A stretch of 64,000 nucleotides of DNA, taken from contig CAKUED010000001.1 in the NCBI GenBank assembly GCA_934646005.1, positions 138,090 through 202,089 on the forward strand, given 5' to 3'. A program made the position numbers and the translations under genes. This document shows positions 49,048 through 58,594 of this stretch, piece by piece. Every line of letters starts with the position of its first letter. The first letter of the stretch is position 1. A model generated the notes under the pieces. That model was not told the DNA's origin. It did not search any database and was given only the letters and a program-made list of their open reading frames with translations. The stretch is from an uncultured Oscillospiraceae bacterium (GTDB lineage: Bacteria; Bacillota; Clostridia; Oscillospirales; Oscillospiraceae).

Positions 49048-49944
49048 ATGCAGCATCCGTTCATTCTTTCGTGCGGCTCGACCATTGACGTGCCGTATTC
49101 CTACGCGCAGGCGCGCGACCTGTCCGTGATCTTCTATACCTACCGCATCGGCGAGCAGGAATATGTGGACGATATGGGGCGCGACCCCGAGGCGCTGCCG
49201 CGCTTTTACGAGCTCATCAAGGAGCATATGCCGCAGACCTCGCAGATCAATGTCTATGCCTACACCGAGTATTTTGATAAGCTCCTGCAAAAGGGCGACG
49301 TGCTGCATATCGCGTTCGGCTCGGGGATGTCCAGCTCTGTACAGAACGCCATGCTCGCCGCCGACAGCCTGCGCGAAAAGCATCCCGACCGTAAGCTCGT
49401 GGTCATCGACTCGCTGTGCAGCTCGTCCGGCTACGGTCTGCTGGTGGACGGCGCTGCCGACCTGCGCGACGCGGGAAAGTCTTTGGATGAGGTCGCGCAG
49501 TGGGTGCTGGAAAACCGCAACAGAGTGCACCACCAGTTCTATTCCACCGATCTCAAGTATTTCCGCCGCGGCGGGCGCGTGTCCGGTCCGGCGGCGACCA
49601 TCGGCGCGATCCTCAACATCTGCCCGATCATGCGCCTCAACAACGAGGGCAGGATCATCGCGTATGACAAGGTGCGCGGACGCCAGAACGCCATCCGCCG
49701 CACGCTTGACACCATGGAACAGCACGCGCAGGGCGGAAGGGACTACGACCAGAAGTGCTGGATCTGCCACTCCAACAGCCTTGCCGACGCAACGGCGACG
49801 CAGGCTGCCATCCGCGAGCGCTTCCCGAAGGTGAAGGAGCTGCGCATCTGCGACATCGGCACGATCATCGGCTCGCACACAGGTCCGGGCACGGTGGCGG
49901 TGTTCTTCTTCGGCGACGAACGCACCGCAGAAAATCCCAAGTAA
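49048..49944 (+). CDS. DegV family fatty-acid-binding protein
   Basis: A 298-residue two-domain DegV protein. Motifs: FILSCGSTIDVPYSYA (fatty-acid head-group site), TSQINVYAYTEYFDKLLQKGDVLHIAFGSGMSSS, DSLCSSSGYGLLV, LKYFRRGGRVSGPAATIGAILNICPIM and a C-terminal THTGPG-like SHTGPGTVAVFF. In Firmicutes such proteins (FakB-type) present fatty acids to the kinase FakA. GGAGGG precedes the ATG. It is monocistronic, ending at a strong terminator. Confidence 0.93.
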   Translation: MQHPFILSCGSTIDVPYSYAQARDLSVIFYTYRIGEQEYVDDMGRDPEALPRFYELIKEHMPQTSQINVYAYTEYFDKLLQKGDVLHIAFGSGMSSSVQNAMLAADSLREKHPDRKLVVIDSLCSSSGYGLLVDGAADLRDAGKSLDEVAQWVLENRNRVHHQFYSTDLKYFRRGGRVSGPAATIGAILNICPIMRLNNEGRIIAYDKVRGRQNAIRRTLDTMEQHAQGGRDYDQKCWICHSNSLADATATQAAIRERFPKVKELRICDIGTIIGSHTGPGTVAVFFFGDERTAENPK

Positions 49945-49950
49945 AATGAA

Positions 49951-49983
49951 CCCGGCGGCGCTGAACAGCGCCGCCGGGCTTTA
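49951..49983. terminator. Convergent terminator after degV
   Basis: A 13-bp perfect stem, CCCGGCGGCGCTG at 49951-49963 with CAGCGCCGCCGGG at 49966-49978, loop of two bases, then CTTTAGCTTT. It lies between degV and the convergent rhomboid-like gene. Confidence 0.85.
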
Positions 49984-49986
49984 GCT

Positions 49987-50856
49987 TTATTGGATGTGAA
50001 CGTGATTATTGATGTGGTCGATGCAGTAGCAGTAGTAGCCATTGCACTTGGAGCAGTAGCGGAACTCCAGATTCGGGTATTCGGTGTCCGTCCTGCCGCA
50101 GACGGTGCATTTGTGGCGGTACGGGCGCTCGCCGGTGCGGCTCTGATAGCCATTTGCCCAGCCTGCCGTGGGCTTGGGGCGCGGCTTGTGCGGAGCGTGC
50201 GTGCGCCACGACGGGGGGAAGAGCACCGAAATGCCGCTGCCGAAAAACAGGAAGTAGTTTGCCAGCGGCACGAGCGGCATGAGCCACGCGAAGGACAAAA
50301 AGCCGAAGGAGAGCAGATAGCGCACCACATTGAGCGCCGTCAGCGCGAGATACACAAGCGCCATGTACTTGAACTTGATGGGGATGAAGAACATCAGCAG
50401 CACCCGCGCCTCCGGCGCGATGGTCGCCACGGCGAGGAACAGACTGAGGTTCAGCGCCCCGGCGCTTGCGCCGTAGCCGAAAATCAGCGCCGCGAGGTCG
50501 GTCATCAGCACGCCCGTGAGATAGTAGAGGTTAAAGCGCAGCGTGCCCCAGGTGTCCTCCAGCATCCTGCCGAACTGCGCGTAGCAGAGCATCGCCACGA
50601 GCGCGAGGAACATAAAATAGCCCGACCCGCTCTCCGCCAGATCTGTGAGCACATAAGTAAACAGCCGCCAGACCTGCCCGTGCAGGATCGCGCTGCGGGA
50701 GAAGCACAGGTAGGAATAGACCACATGGCTGGGGTCGATCCGGGTGAGCACATACACGGCAAGGTTGCCGATGGCGAGCACCTGCATGAGGTTGCGGATG
50801 CCGCTCGTGCGGTGCGTGAGGCAAAAGCGGTCAAAACGCCGCCTGAGATCTTTCAT
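49987..50856 (-). CDS. Rhomboid-like membrane protein with zinc-ribbon tail
   Basis: A 289-residue protein with six helices in rhomboid order: GQVWRLFTYVLTD corresponds to the GEWWRLxTxxFLH loop, GTLRFNLYYLTGVLMTDLAALIFGYGASAGALNL to the TM3-TM4 GxSG region. The last motif reads GASAG and no catalytic histidine is visible in the expected sixth helix, so it is probably a non-proteolytic member of the fold. The C-terminal 60 residues carry a zinc ribbon (CTVCGRT ... CSKCNGYYCYC) and a His-rich end. Function unknown. Start MKDLRRRFDRF. Confidence 0.75.
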   Translation of the reverse strand: MKDLRRRFDRFCLTHRTSGIRNLMQVLAIGNLAVYVLTRIDPSHVVYSYLCFSRSAILHGQVWRLFTYVLTDLAESGSGYFMFLALVAMLCYAQFGRMLEDTWGTLRFNLYYLTGVLMTDLAALIFGYGASAGALNLSLFLAVATIAPEARVLLMFFIPIKFKYMALVYLALTALNVVRYLLSFGFLSFAWLMPLVPLANYFLFFGSGISVLFPPSWRTHAPHKPRPKPTAGWANGYQSRTGERPYRHKCTVCGRTDTEYPNLEFRYCSKCNGYYCYCIDHINNHVHIQ

Positions 50857-50970
50857 AGCTTCGTCTCATCTCCTTACTGCCTGTTATTCTACAGACCCGG
50901 GGCGGAAAAATCTTCAATAATCTGTGAACAGTATAGCCAAAAAATTCTTTGCACAAACCGGCGAACGGTG

Positions 50971-50998
50971 TTGACAAACGCGAAAAAATGCATATAAT
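50971..50998 (+). promoter_or_regulatory. Sigma-A promoter of metK
   Basis: TTGACA (50971-50976) and TATAAT (50993-50998), both consensus, 16-bp spacer, just before the riboswitch. Confidence 0.9.
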
Positions 50999-51018
50999 GA
51001 TTCATGCTAACTGAATAG

Positions 51019-51152
51019 CCTTATCAAGAGTGGTGGAGGGAACGGCCCGATGAAGCCCGACAACCTGCAATGCAAGGTGCCAAATCCGGCGAAGTGATCG
51101 AAAGATGAGGGAATGGATCTTGAACGCTTTGCCGCCGGCGAAGCGTTTTTTC
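51019..51152 (+). promoter_or_regulatory. SAM-I (S-box) riboswitch with terminator
   Basis: The aptamer (51019-51110) has the S-box core: CTTATCAAGAGTGGTGGAGG at the 5' side, CGGCCCGATGAAGCCCG, CAACC, GGTGCCAAATCC and GAAAGATGAGG closing P1. The expression platform is a terminator, AACGCTTTGCC at 51123-51133 with GGCGAAGCGTT at 51137-51147 and a T-run. Established for the class: SAM binding favours termination, so metK is shut off when SAM is plentiful. Confidence 0.96.
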
Positions 51153-51178
51153 ATACCCTACGCGAAAGGAGTATTTTT

Positions 51179-52345
51179 ATGAACAAGGAACGCAGAATTT
51201 TTACCTCGGAATCCGTGACGGAGGGGCATCCTGATAAAGTGTGCGACCAGATCTCCGACGGCGTGCTGGACGCCATTTTGGAAAAAGACCCGATGGCGCG
51301 CGTGGCGTGCGAGTGCGCCACCACGACGGGTCTCGTGCTCGTGATGGGCGAGATCACAACAAACTGCTATGTGGACATCGCGGGCATCGCCCGCAAGACC
51401 ATTGAGGACATCGGCTACAACAACGCCGAATGCGGCTTTGACGGGCGGAGCTGCGCTGTGCTTACCGCCATCGACAAGCAGTCGGAGGACATCGCCATGG
51501 GCGTTGACAGCTCGTATGACGACGCGGCGCAGACCGGCGCGGGCGATCAGGGCATGATGTTCGGCTATGCCTGCCGCGAAACGAAAGAGCTTATGCCCGC
51601 CCCCATCTCCTACGCGCACAACCTCACGCGCGCACTCAGCCGCTGCCGCCGCGAGGGCACGCTCGGCTGGCTGCGACCCGACGGAAAGAGCCAGGTGTCG
51701 GTGGAGTACGCGCCCGACGGGTCGGTCGCGCGGATCGACACGGTGGTCGTCTCCACGCAGCACGCGCCGGATGTGTCGATCGAGGAGCTGCGCGAGGGCG
51801 TTGTGGAAGAGGTCATCAAGCCGAATCTGCCCGCGCGCCTGCTGGACGCGGACACGAGGTTTCTTGTGAACCCCACGGGGCGGTTCGTCATCGGCGGACC
51901 TGTGGGCGATTCGGGGCTCACGGGGCGCAAGATCATCGTGGACACCTACGGCGGCTATGCCGCGCACGGCGGCGGCGCGTTCTCCGGCAAAGACCCGACG
52001 AAGGTCGATCGCAGCGCGGCGTATATGGCGCGCTACATCGCCAAGAACATCGTCGCCGCCGGGCTGGCGGACAAGTGCCAGATCGAGCTGGCTTACGCCA
52101 TCGGCGTGGCGCAGCCGGTGTCGGTGCTGGTGGAGTCCTTCGGCACGGGAAGGCTTCCCGACGCCGAGCTGGGGCTGCTGGTGCGCAAGTGCTTTGACCT
52201 GCGCCCGGCGGAGATCATCCGCAAGCTGGACCTGCGCCGCCCGATCTACCGTCAGGTCGCCGCGTTCGGTCATTTTGGTCGTACCGACCTCGATCTGCCG
52301 TGGGAAAAGACCGACAGCACCGAGCTGCTGCTCAAAAACGCGTAA
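51179..52345 (+). CDS. metK: S-adenosylmethionine synthase
   Basis: A 388-residue enzyme making SAM from methionine and ATP. Conserved segments are [59 protein letters not shown] and [23 protein letters not shown]. The ATG at 51179 follows GAAAGGAG; an upstream extension to 51113 falls in the riboswitch. A terminator follows. Confidence 0.98.
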   Translation: MNKERRIFTSESVTEGHPDKVCDQISDGVLDAILEKDPMARVACECATTTGLVLVMGEITTNCYVDIAGIARKTIEDIGYNNAECGFDGRSCAVLTAIDKQSEDIAMGVDSSYDDAAQTGAGDQGMMFGYACRETKELMPAPISYAHNLTRALSRCRREGTLGWLRPDGKSQVSVEYAPDGSVARIDTVVVSTQHAPDVSIEELREGVVEEVIKPNLPARLLDADTRFLVNPTGRFVIGGPVGDSGLTGRKIIVDTYGGYAAHGGGAFSGKDPTKVDRSAAYMARYIAKNIVAAGLADKCQIELAYAIGVAQPVSVLVESFGTGRLPDAELGLLVRKCFDLRPAEIIRKLDLRRPIYRQVAAFGHFGRTDLDLPWEKTDSTELLLKNA

Positions 52346-52350
52346 CTTAC

Positions 52351-52385
52351 AAAGCCGGGAGGAAGCTGTTTCCTCCCGGCTTTTT
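52351..52385 (+). terminator. Terminator after metK
   Basis: A 14-bp stem, AAAGCCGGGAGGAA at 52351-52364 with TTCCTCCCGGCTTT at 52370-52383, loop GCTGT, then T residues. Confidence 0.9.
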
Positions 52386-52490
52386 CGCGCGGATTTTTGG
52401 ACACTCGGCTGCAAATGTCCCTTGCCAGAATGGAAAAAATGCGGTATCCTATGGCTGAATTTGAACAGCTTATAAGGAGGGGGAACGCCT

Positions 52491-55004
52491 GTGAGCACGC
52501 AAACGGGTCAGAAGCCGTCGTTTATGCTCAAGCTCTCCACGTTTATTGTGGATAAGCGGAATCTGGTGTTTTTGATCGTCATCATTGCGCTCATTTTTTC
52601 GTTCTTTGCAAGCAGCTGGGTCACGGTCGAGGACGATCTGACCACCTATCTGCCGGCGGACTCGGAGACGCGCCGGGGTCTGGACGTGATGGAGGATCAG
52701 TTCACGACCTACGGCACGGCGGAGGTCATGGTGGCAAACATCACCTATCCCGAAGCCGAGGCGCTGAGCGACCGGCTCGCGGACATTGACGGCGTGCAGA
52801 GCGTGTCGTTTGACGATACGTCCGACCACTACGCCGATGCGTCGGCGCTGTTTTCGGTGACGTTTGACTACGACGAAAAGGACGACCGCTGCCTGGACAC
52901 TCTGGCGGAGGTCAAGGAAACGCTGGACGGGCGCGATGTGTATGTATCCACCGAGCTGGGAAACGCCAAAAAGGAGACCATCGAGCGCGAGGTCAACATC
53001 ATTATGATCTACGTCGCAGTGATCGTGGTGACGGTGCTGCTGCTGACGTCGCAGACCTATGGCGAAGTGCCGGTGCTGCTAATTACGTTCGTGACGGCTA
53101 TGATCCTCAACAAGGGCTGCAACTTCCTGCTCGGCACGATCTCATTCGTGTCAAACTCCGTGACGAGCATTTTGCAGCTTGCGCTGAGTTTGGACTACGC
53201 CGTCATTCTGTGCAACCGTTTTAAGGAGGAACACCAGCTCCTGCCTGTGCGCGAGGCGGCGATCGTGGCGCTGAGCAAAGCCATCCCCGAGATCGGCGCA
53301 AGCTCGCTGACCACGGTGGGCGGTCTGGCGGCGATGCTGTTCATGCAGTTTAAGATCGGACCGGATATGGGCATCTGCCTCATCAAGGCGATCATGTTCG
53401 CGCTGCTGTCGGTGTTCGTGCTGATGCCGGGGCTGCTCGTGCTGTTTGGACCGCTCATCGACAAGACGCGGCACAAGGATTTTGTGCCGAAGATCCCGTT
53501 TGTGGGCAAGATCGACTATGCCACGCGCTTTATCGTGCCGGTCGTATTTGTGGTGCTGGCGGTTCTGGGACTGCATTTTTCCAACAACTGCCCCTACGCC
53601 TACGGCTACAGCACGCTGGAAACGCCCAAGCTCAACGAGACGCAGATCGCGCAGAACATGGTGGAGGACCACTTTGGCTCATCCAACATGGTGGCGCTGG
53701 TCGTGCCGGCGGGCGATTATGAGACCGAGGCGCGGCTGCTGTCAGACCTCGAGGGTTATGAACAGGTCGATCACACGATGGGGCTTGCCAATGTGGAGGC
53801 GCTGGACGGCTATATGCTTGCCGACAAGCTGACGCCGCGGCAGTTCGCGGAGCTGGCGGGGCTTGACTACGAGGCAGCGCAGCTCGTGTATGCCGCCTAT
53901 GCCGCCAGTCAGGAGGAATACGGGCAGGTGCTGGGGAATCTTGCGACCTACCGCGTGCCGCTCATTGATATGTTCCTGTTCGTCTGCGACAAGATCGACG
54001 AAGGGCTTGTGACGCTCGACGACGAGCAGACCGAAACGCTCAACGACGCCGCCAGGCAGATGCGCAGCGCGCAGGCACAGCTCTGCGGCACGGAGTATGA
54101 CCGTATGCTGGTGTATCTCACGCTGCCCGTGAGCGGCGACGAAACGTACCAGTTTACCGATGAGATCCGGGAGCTTGCACAGTCGTACTATCCTGACGGG
54201 CAGGTGCTGGTGTGCGGCGAATCGACGAATGAATATGATTTTGAAAAATCTTTCTCGCGCGACAATACGGTCGTGAGCGTGGTGTCCATCCTGATCGTTC
54301 TGGTGGTGCTGCTGTTCACGTTCAAGTCCGCGGGGATGCCGATCCTGCTCATTATGGTCATTCAGGGCAGTATCTGGATCAACTTCTCCGTGCCGACCAT
54401 CACGGGGACGGGGCTGTTCTTCATGAGCTATCTGGTGGTCAGCTCCATCCAGATGGGCGCGAATATCGACTACGCCATCGTCATTGCCAGCCGCTATCAG
54501 GAGCTCAAGCAGGAGATGCCGCACAAGCAGGCGATGATCGAAACGCTGAACTTCGCGTTCCCCACCATCATTACCTCCGGCACGATCCTGGCGACCGCCG
54601 GTATCCTCATCGGGCAGATGACGTCCGAGGCGACGATCGTCGGCATCGGGCAGAGCCTGGGACGCGGCACGATCTTGTCGATGTTCCTCGTTTTGTTCGT
54701 GCTGCCGCAAATTTTGCTCATCGGCGGCGACATTGCGGATAAAACGTCATTCAGCATGCCCAAGGCGGCGCTGCGGCGCAGGGAAGCCAGCGGGCGCGTG
54801 TATGTGGACGGTCTGGTCAGCGGCGAAATTCACGGCTCGGTCAGCGGCATCATGCGTGCGAACGTGGACGGCGCGGTCGATCTGCGCGTGATCTCCGGCA
54901 ATGTGGAGCAGGTCCGTGCCAAGCTGCCCGCGGGCGAGGGCTCGCCCGGAGACAGCTCCGATGAAAACAAAGAAGGGGAGGGGAGCGGCGATGAAAATGC
55001 GTAA
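52491..55004 (+). CDS. MMPL/RND-family transporter
   Basis: An 837-residue RND-superfamily protein: helix 1 (NLVFLIVIIALIFSFFASSWV), extracytoplasmic domain 1, helices 2-6 with SLDYAVILCNRF (the DY proton-relay position) near residue 245, a second domain, and helices 7-12 with QMGANIDYAIVIASRYQEL. The C-terminal about 70 residues are soluble, with a short VDGLVSGEIHGSVSGIMRANVDGAV pattern of alternating hydrophobic and Gly residues that resembles beta-helix turns, then an acidic tail. GTG start at 52491 after AAGGAGGGGG. Substrate unknown; MMPL proteins move lipids or hydrophobic compounds. It overlaps the next gene by 14 bases. Confidence 0.9.
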   Translation: MSTQTGQKPSFMLKLSTFIVDKRNLVFLIVIIALIFSFFASSWVTVEDDLTTYLPADSETRRGLDVMEDQFTTYGTAEVMVANITYPEAEALSDRLADIDGVQSVSFDDTSDHYADASALFSVTFDYDEKDDRCLDTLAEVKETLDGRDVYVSTELGNAKKETIEREVNIIMIYVAVIVVTVLLLTSQTYGEVPVLLITFVTAMILNKGCNFLLGTISFVSNSVTSILQLALSLDYAVILCNRFKEEHQLLPVREAAIVALSKAIPEIGASSLTTVGGLAAMLFMQFKIGPDMGICLIKAIMFALLSVFVLMPGLLVLFGPLIDKTRHKDFVPKIPFVGKIDYATRFIVPVVFVVLAVLGLHFSNNCPYAYGYSTLETPKLNETQIAQNMVEDHFGSSNMVALVVPAGDYETEARLLSDLEGYEQVDHTMGLANVEALDGYMLADKLTPRQFAELAGLDYEAAQLVYAAYAASQEEYGQVLGNLATYRVPLIDMFLFVCDKIDEGLVTLDDEQTETLNDAARQMRSAQAQLCGTEYDRMLVYLTLPVSGDETYQFTDEIRELAQSYYPDGQVLVCGESTNEYDFEKSFSRDNTVVSVVSILIVLVVLLFTFKSAGMPILLIMVIQGSIWINFSVPTITGTGLFFMSYLVVSSIQMGANIDYAIVIASRYQELKQEMPHKQAMIETLNFAFPTIITSGTILATAGILIGQMTSEATIVGIGQSLGRGTILSMFLVLFVLPQILLIGGDIADKTSFSMPKAALRRREASGRVYVDGLVSGEIHGSVSGIMRANVDGAVDLRVISGNVEQVRAKLPAGEGSPGDSSDENKEGEGSGDENA

Positions 55005-58000
55005 TATCACCCGGCGTGCCGGGGCGGTCATGCTGATGCTGGCGCTGCTTCTGACTCTGTGCCCGACGGGGCTTGCGGCGGAGCGCGAGGTGCGCATCGG
55101 AAGCGCCGAGGAGCTTGTAAAATTTGCGGAAAAATGCGCGTCTGACAGCTATTCGAGCGGGCTGACGGCAGTTTTGACAGACAATATTGATCTGGACGGC
55201 ACGGCAGTGTACATCCCCATCTTTTTGGGTACGTTTGACGGAAACGGGCACACCATCCGCCGTCTGGAGCTGACGTCGGGCGAGTCACGCCTTGCACTGT
55301 TCGGCAGGCTGGAGCGCGGCGGCACGGTAAAAAACCTGCGCGTGGAGGGCACGATCACGCCGTCCGGCTCGCAGAGCACCGTGGGCGGCATCGTGGCGGA
55401 AAACTACGGCCGTATCGACACCTGTGTCTTTGCCGGGACGGTCATCGCCTCGGAGCAGATCGGCGGCATCGCGGCGCTGAATGAAGCCGGCGGCATCATT
55501 ACGGCGTGCCGCGTGGCGGGCGTTATTCAGGGCGAGCGCTACACCGGCGGCATCGTGGGCAAAAGCGCGGGCGATGTGGTGCGCTGCACGAACCTTGCCG
55601 CGGTAAACACGAGCGTGACCGATGAAGAGCTTGACATCGAAGAGCTGGGTGACCTTGACAGCACAGTCTATGATCTTCTCAAAAACCGCAGCCTCGACAA
55701 CGAGACCGGCACGCTGACCGACACCGGCGGCATCGCGGGGCATTCGACCGGCGTGCTGCAAAGCTGCGAAAATAACGGCTCGGTCGGTTATCCGCACGTC
55801 GGCTACAACGTCGGCGGCATCGCGGGGCGGCAGAGCGGGTATATCAGCAACTGCAAAAACCGCGGTACTATTCAGGGGCGCAAGGATGTGGGCGGTCTGG
55901 TCGGTCAGATGGCGCCGGACATTACGCTGCAAGCCTCCGGCGACTCTCTGGAGGAATTGCAGGATGAGCTGAACACGCTCCATTCCATGCTCAGCCGCAC
56001 GATGGACGACGCGCAGACCGTCTCCGACGATGTGTCCGCACAGCTCTCACAGGTGACGAATTACACCGATTCGGCGCGCACGCACGCGGGCGACCTGGTC
56101 GATCAGGTACAGGAATTTACCGACGCGAATATCGAGGCGGTGAACGATGTTTCGCTGCTGGCGGAGCGATATGTTGCCAAGGGCAGCGTGGTGCTGGACG
56201 ATCTGGCGGATGCGTCGTCCGCAATGGCGGACGCGATGCACGAGCTGGAGGACATCCCGGCGCTCATGCAGGGCGTCACGGAGCTGAACGACACGCTGCT
56301 GCGGCAGCTCCGCGATTTTGCCGATAAGACGCAGGCGGCGGCGGAGGCGATGCAGCGCGGCGCGGAGGCAATGGACGAGGCGTTCGGAGTCATTGCGGGT
56401 TGGAATCCCGACCTGCCGGATACGTCGCAGCTTCAGGATGACTTGCGGATGCTCATCGACGCGGCGCAGGACCTGAGTGAGATCGCGGCGCAGGCGCTGG
56501 ACGAGTATGAGCAGACCGGCGTGGTGAGCGCGGAGACACGCGAGGCGCTGCGGCTGGCATTGCAGCAGACGCTGGAAGCAAATGCTGCTGTACTCGATGA
56601 TCTGAACGAGCTGCTGAAAAACACAGATTTCGATGGACTTCTGGACGAGGCGCTGGAGGTCCTGCGGGAGTTCTCCGGCTATATGCGCGACGCGATGCGC
56701 GAATTTTCGGACGCAGCGCGGCAGCTTTCCGGCGCGATGGACGATCTTTCGGACGCACTGGACACGCTGCGCGGGATGGGCGGCTATCTGGATGAGCTCT
56801 TCGGCGACGTGGCGAACGCCATGCCAGCGCTGCTGCGTGCCGCCGACAGCCTGACGCAGGCGTTCCGCGACGGTGCGCAGTGGGCGCGCGACCTTGGGAG
56901 CGAAGAGCCGATCACGTTTACACCGCTGGGGACGGATTTCTCTGACAGCGCCGATGCGCTCAATGCCGCGCTCGGCAGCGTGAGCTCGGAGCTTGGCGGG
57001 CTGAACGATACGCTCGACACCTCCAACTCCGTGCTGCTGTCGGATATGCGGCAGATCAACAATCAGGCGAACAAGGTGATGAACCTGTTCTTCAACATCC
57101 TCAACGACACGCAGAACGCGGACTATACGGATATTTACGAGGACGTGTCCGATCAGAGCCTGCAAAGTGCCGTGGAGGGCAAGGTACAGGAGAGCACGAA
57201 CAGCGGCAGCGTGTCCGCCGACCGCAATGTGGGCGGGCTCGTCGGCGCGATGGCGATCGAGTATGACCTTGACCCGGAGGACGATCTGACGTCCGACAAG
57301 ACGAGCGGGCTGCGGCGCTATACCTATCAGACGCGCGCGGTGCTGCTGAACTGCACGAACACCGGCACGGTCGAGGCAAAGCGGAGCTGCGCGGGCAGCG
57401 TGACGGGCCGCATGGATCTGGGCACGATCTCCGGCTGCGGCGGCTTTGGCGACGTGACGAGCGAGTCGGGCGACTATGTGGGTGGCGTGTGCGGCTTCTC
57501 GCTGTCGTCCATTCAGGACAGCTACGCCAAGTGTACGCTCTCAGGCGGTAAATACGTCGGCGGCATCGCGGGCTCGGGCAGCCGCGTGTCGAACTGCGTG
57601 TCCATGGTGGCGCTGGCGGACTGTGACCAGTTTACCGGCGCGATCGCGGGCGAAATTACGGATGACTATCAGAATAACCGCTTCGTCTCGGACACGCTGG
57701 CGGGCGTGGACCGCGTCAGCCTGTCCGGCAAGGCGGAAAAGATCGGCTACTCGCAGATGCTGCGCATTGAGGGCATCCCGAAGCAGATGAAGACGCTGAC
57801 GCTGCGCTTTGTCGCCGACGATGTGACGCTGGCGAGCTATCCGATCGAATACGGCGCGTCGTTCCCAATGGGCAGCGCGCCGGACATCCCGCAGCAGGAG
57901 GGCAAGTACGCCGTCTGGGATCACGAGACGCTGGACGATCTGCATTTTGACACGGTAGTCACGGCGGTATATACGACGTATGTGACGACGCTCGACTCTC

Positions 58001-58521
58001 CCGCGCAGCGAGATAGCGGCAAGGCGGTGTTCCTGTCGGAGGGGCTGTTTGACAGCGCTGCACAGCTCACGGCGGAGCAGATCACGCTCCCGGAGGGCGA
58101 GCTGCCGCGGCTGTCGGAGGATTTCTGGACCGCGGTGCGGCAGGCGTTCGGCGCGCGGACTGTGCGCTACGGCGCAGTGCTGGAGCAGTGGCAGGTCACC
58201 ATCCCCGACGATGGGCAGGTGGAGCATCTGCTGCACTATCTGCCGCCGGAGGACGGGCGCGGCGAGCTGGTCGTGTATGTGAAGGACGCGGACGGTTGGA
58301 CGATGCACGAGTGCGGCGAGTTCGGCAGCTACGCGACGCTGACGCTGCCCGCCGGGCAGACGCAGCTCGTGCTGGCGCGCCTGCGCGCCGTGTGGTGGGT
58401 CTGGCTCATCCCGGCAGGGCTGGCGGTGCTGGTGCTCGTGTGCATCCTGCTGGCGGTGCACAAAAAGCACAAAAAGGCAAAAGCACAGGCGAAGGGCAAA
58501 CAAGCGCCTGTGGAAACGTAA
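54991..58521 (+). CDS. Exported GLUG-repeat / coiled-coil membrane-anchored protein
   Basis: An 1,176-residue protein with a signal peptide (RAGAVMLMLALLLTLCPTGLAA), N-terminal GLUG-type beta repeats (GGIVAENYGRIDTCVF, GGIAALNEAGGIITACR, GGIAGRQSGYISNCKN) to about residue 300, a long helical region of about 400 residues rich in heptads (from TLHSMLSRTMDDAQTVSDD to NKVMNLFFNILNDTQNA), a second GLUG block (NVGGLVGAMA, YVGGVCGFSLSSIQDSYAKC), a beta domain, and a C-terminal membrane anchor (VWWVWLIPAGLAVLVLVCILLAV) with a basic tail. The overlap with the MMPL gene implies they work together, perhaps as transporter and envelope-spanning partner. Function unknown. Confidence 0.82.
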   Translation: MKMRNITRRAGAVMLMLALLLTLCPTGLAAEREVRIGSAEELVKFAEKCASDSYSSGLTAVLTDNIDLDGTAVYIPIFLGTFDGNGHTIRRLELTSGESRLALFGRLERGGTVKNLRVEGTITPSGSQSTVGGIVAENYGRIDTCVFAGTVIASEQIGGIAALNEAGGIITACRVAGVIQGERYTGGIVGKSAGDVVRCTNLAAVNTSVTDEELDIEELGDLDSTVYDLLKNRSLDNETGTLTDTGGIAGHSTGVLQSCENNGSVGYPHVGYNVGGIAGRQSGYISNCKNRGTIQGRKDVGGLVGQMAPDITLQASGDSLEELQDELNTLHSMLSRTMDDAQTVSDDVSAQLSQVTNYTDSARTHAGDLVDQVQEFTDANIEAVNDVSLLAERYVAKGSVVLDDLADASSAMADAMHELEDIPALMQGVTELNDTLLRQLRDFADKTQAAAEAMQRGAEAMDEAFGVIAGWNPDLPDTSQLQDDLRMLIDAAQDLSEIAAQALDEYEQTGVVSAETREALRLALQQTLEANAAVLDDLNELLKNTDFDGLLDEALEVLREFSGYMRDAMREFSDAARQLSGAMDDLSDALDTLRGMGGYLDELFGDVANAMPALLRAADSLTQAFRDGAQWARDLGSEEPITFTPLGTDFSDSADALNAALGSVSSELGGLNDTLDTSNSVLLSDMRQINNQANKVMNLFFNILNDTQNADYTDIYEDVSDQSLQSAVEGKVQESTNSGSVSADRNVGGLVGAMAIEYDLDPEDDLTSDKTSGLRRYTYQTRAVLLNCTNTGTVEAKRSCAGSVTGRMDLGTISGCGGFGDVTSESGDYVGGVCGFSLSSIQDSYAKCTLSGGKYVGGIAGSGSRVSNCVSMVALADCDQFTGAIAGEITDDYQNNRFVSDTLAGVDRVSLSGKAEKIGYSQMLRIEGIPKQMKTLTLRFVADDVTLASYPIEYGASFPMGSAPDIPQQEGKYAVWDHETLDDLHFDTVVTAVYTTYVTTLDSPAQRDSGKAVFLSEGLFDSAAQLTAEQITLPEGELPRLSEDFWTAVRQAFGARTVRYGAVLEQWQVTIPDDGQVEHLLHYLPPEDGRGELVVYVKDADGWTMHECGEFGSYATLTLPAGQTQLVLARLRAVWWVWLIPAGLAVLVLVCILLAVHKKHKKAKAQAKGKQAPVET

Positions 58522-58525
58522 GATG

Positions 58526-58559
58526 GCGGCGGCTCTGTGAAAACAGAGCCGCCGCTTTC
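58526..58559 (+). terminator. Terminator after the MMPL/GLUG operon
   Basis: A 13-bp perfect stem, GCGGCGGCTCTGT at 58526-58538 with ACAGAGCCGCCGC at 58543-58555, GAAA loop, then TTTC. Confidence 0.85.
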
Positions 58560-58594
58560 GTGCCGGGGCACGATAATGAATGATGAATAATATT

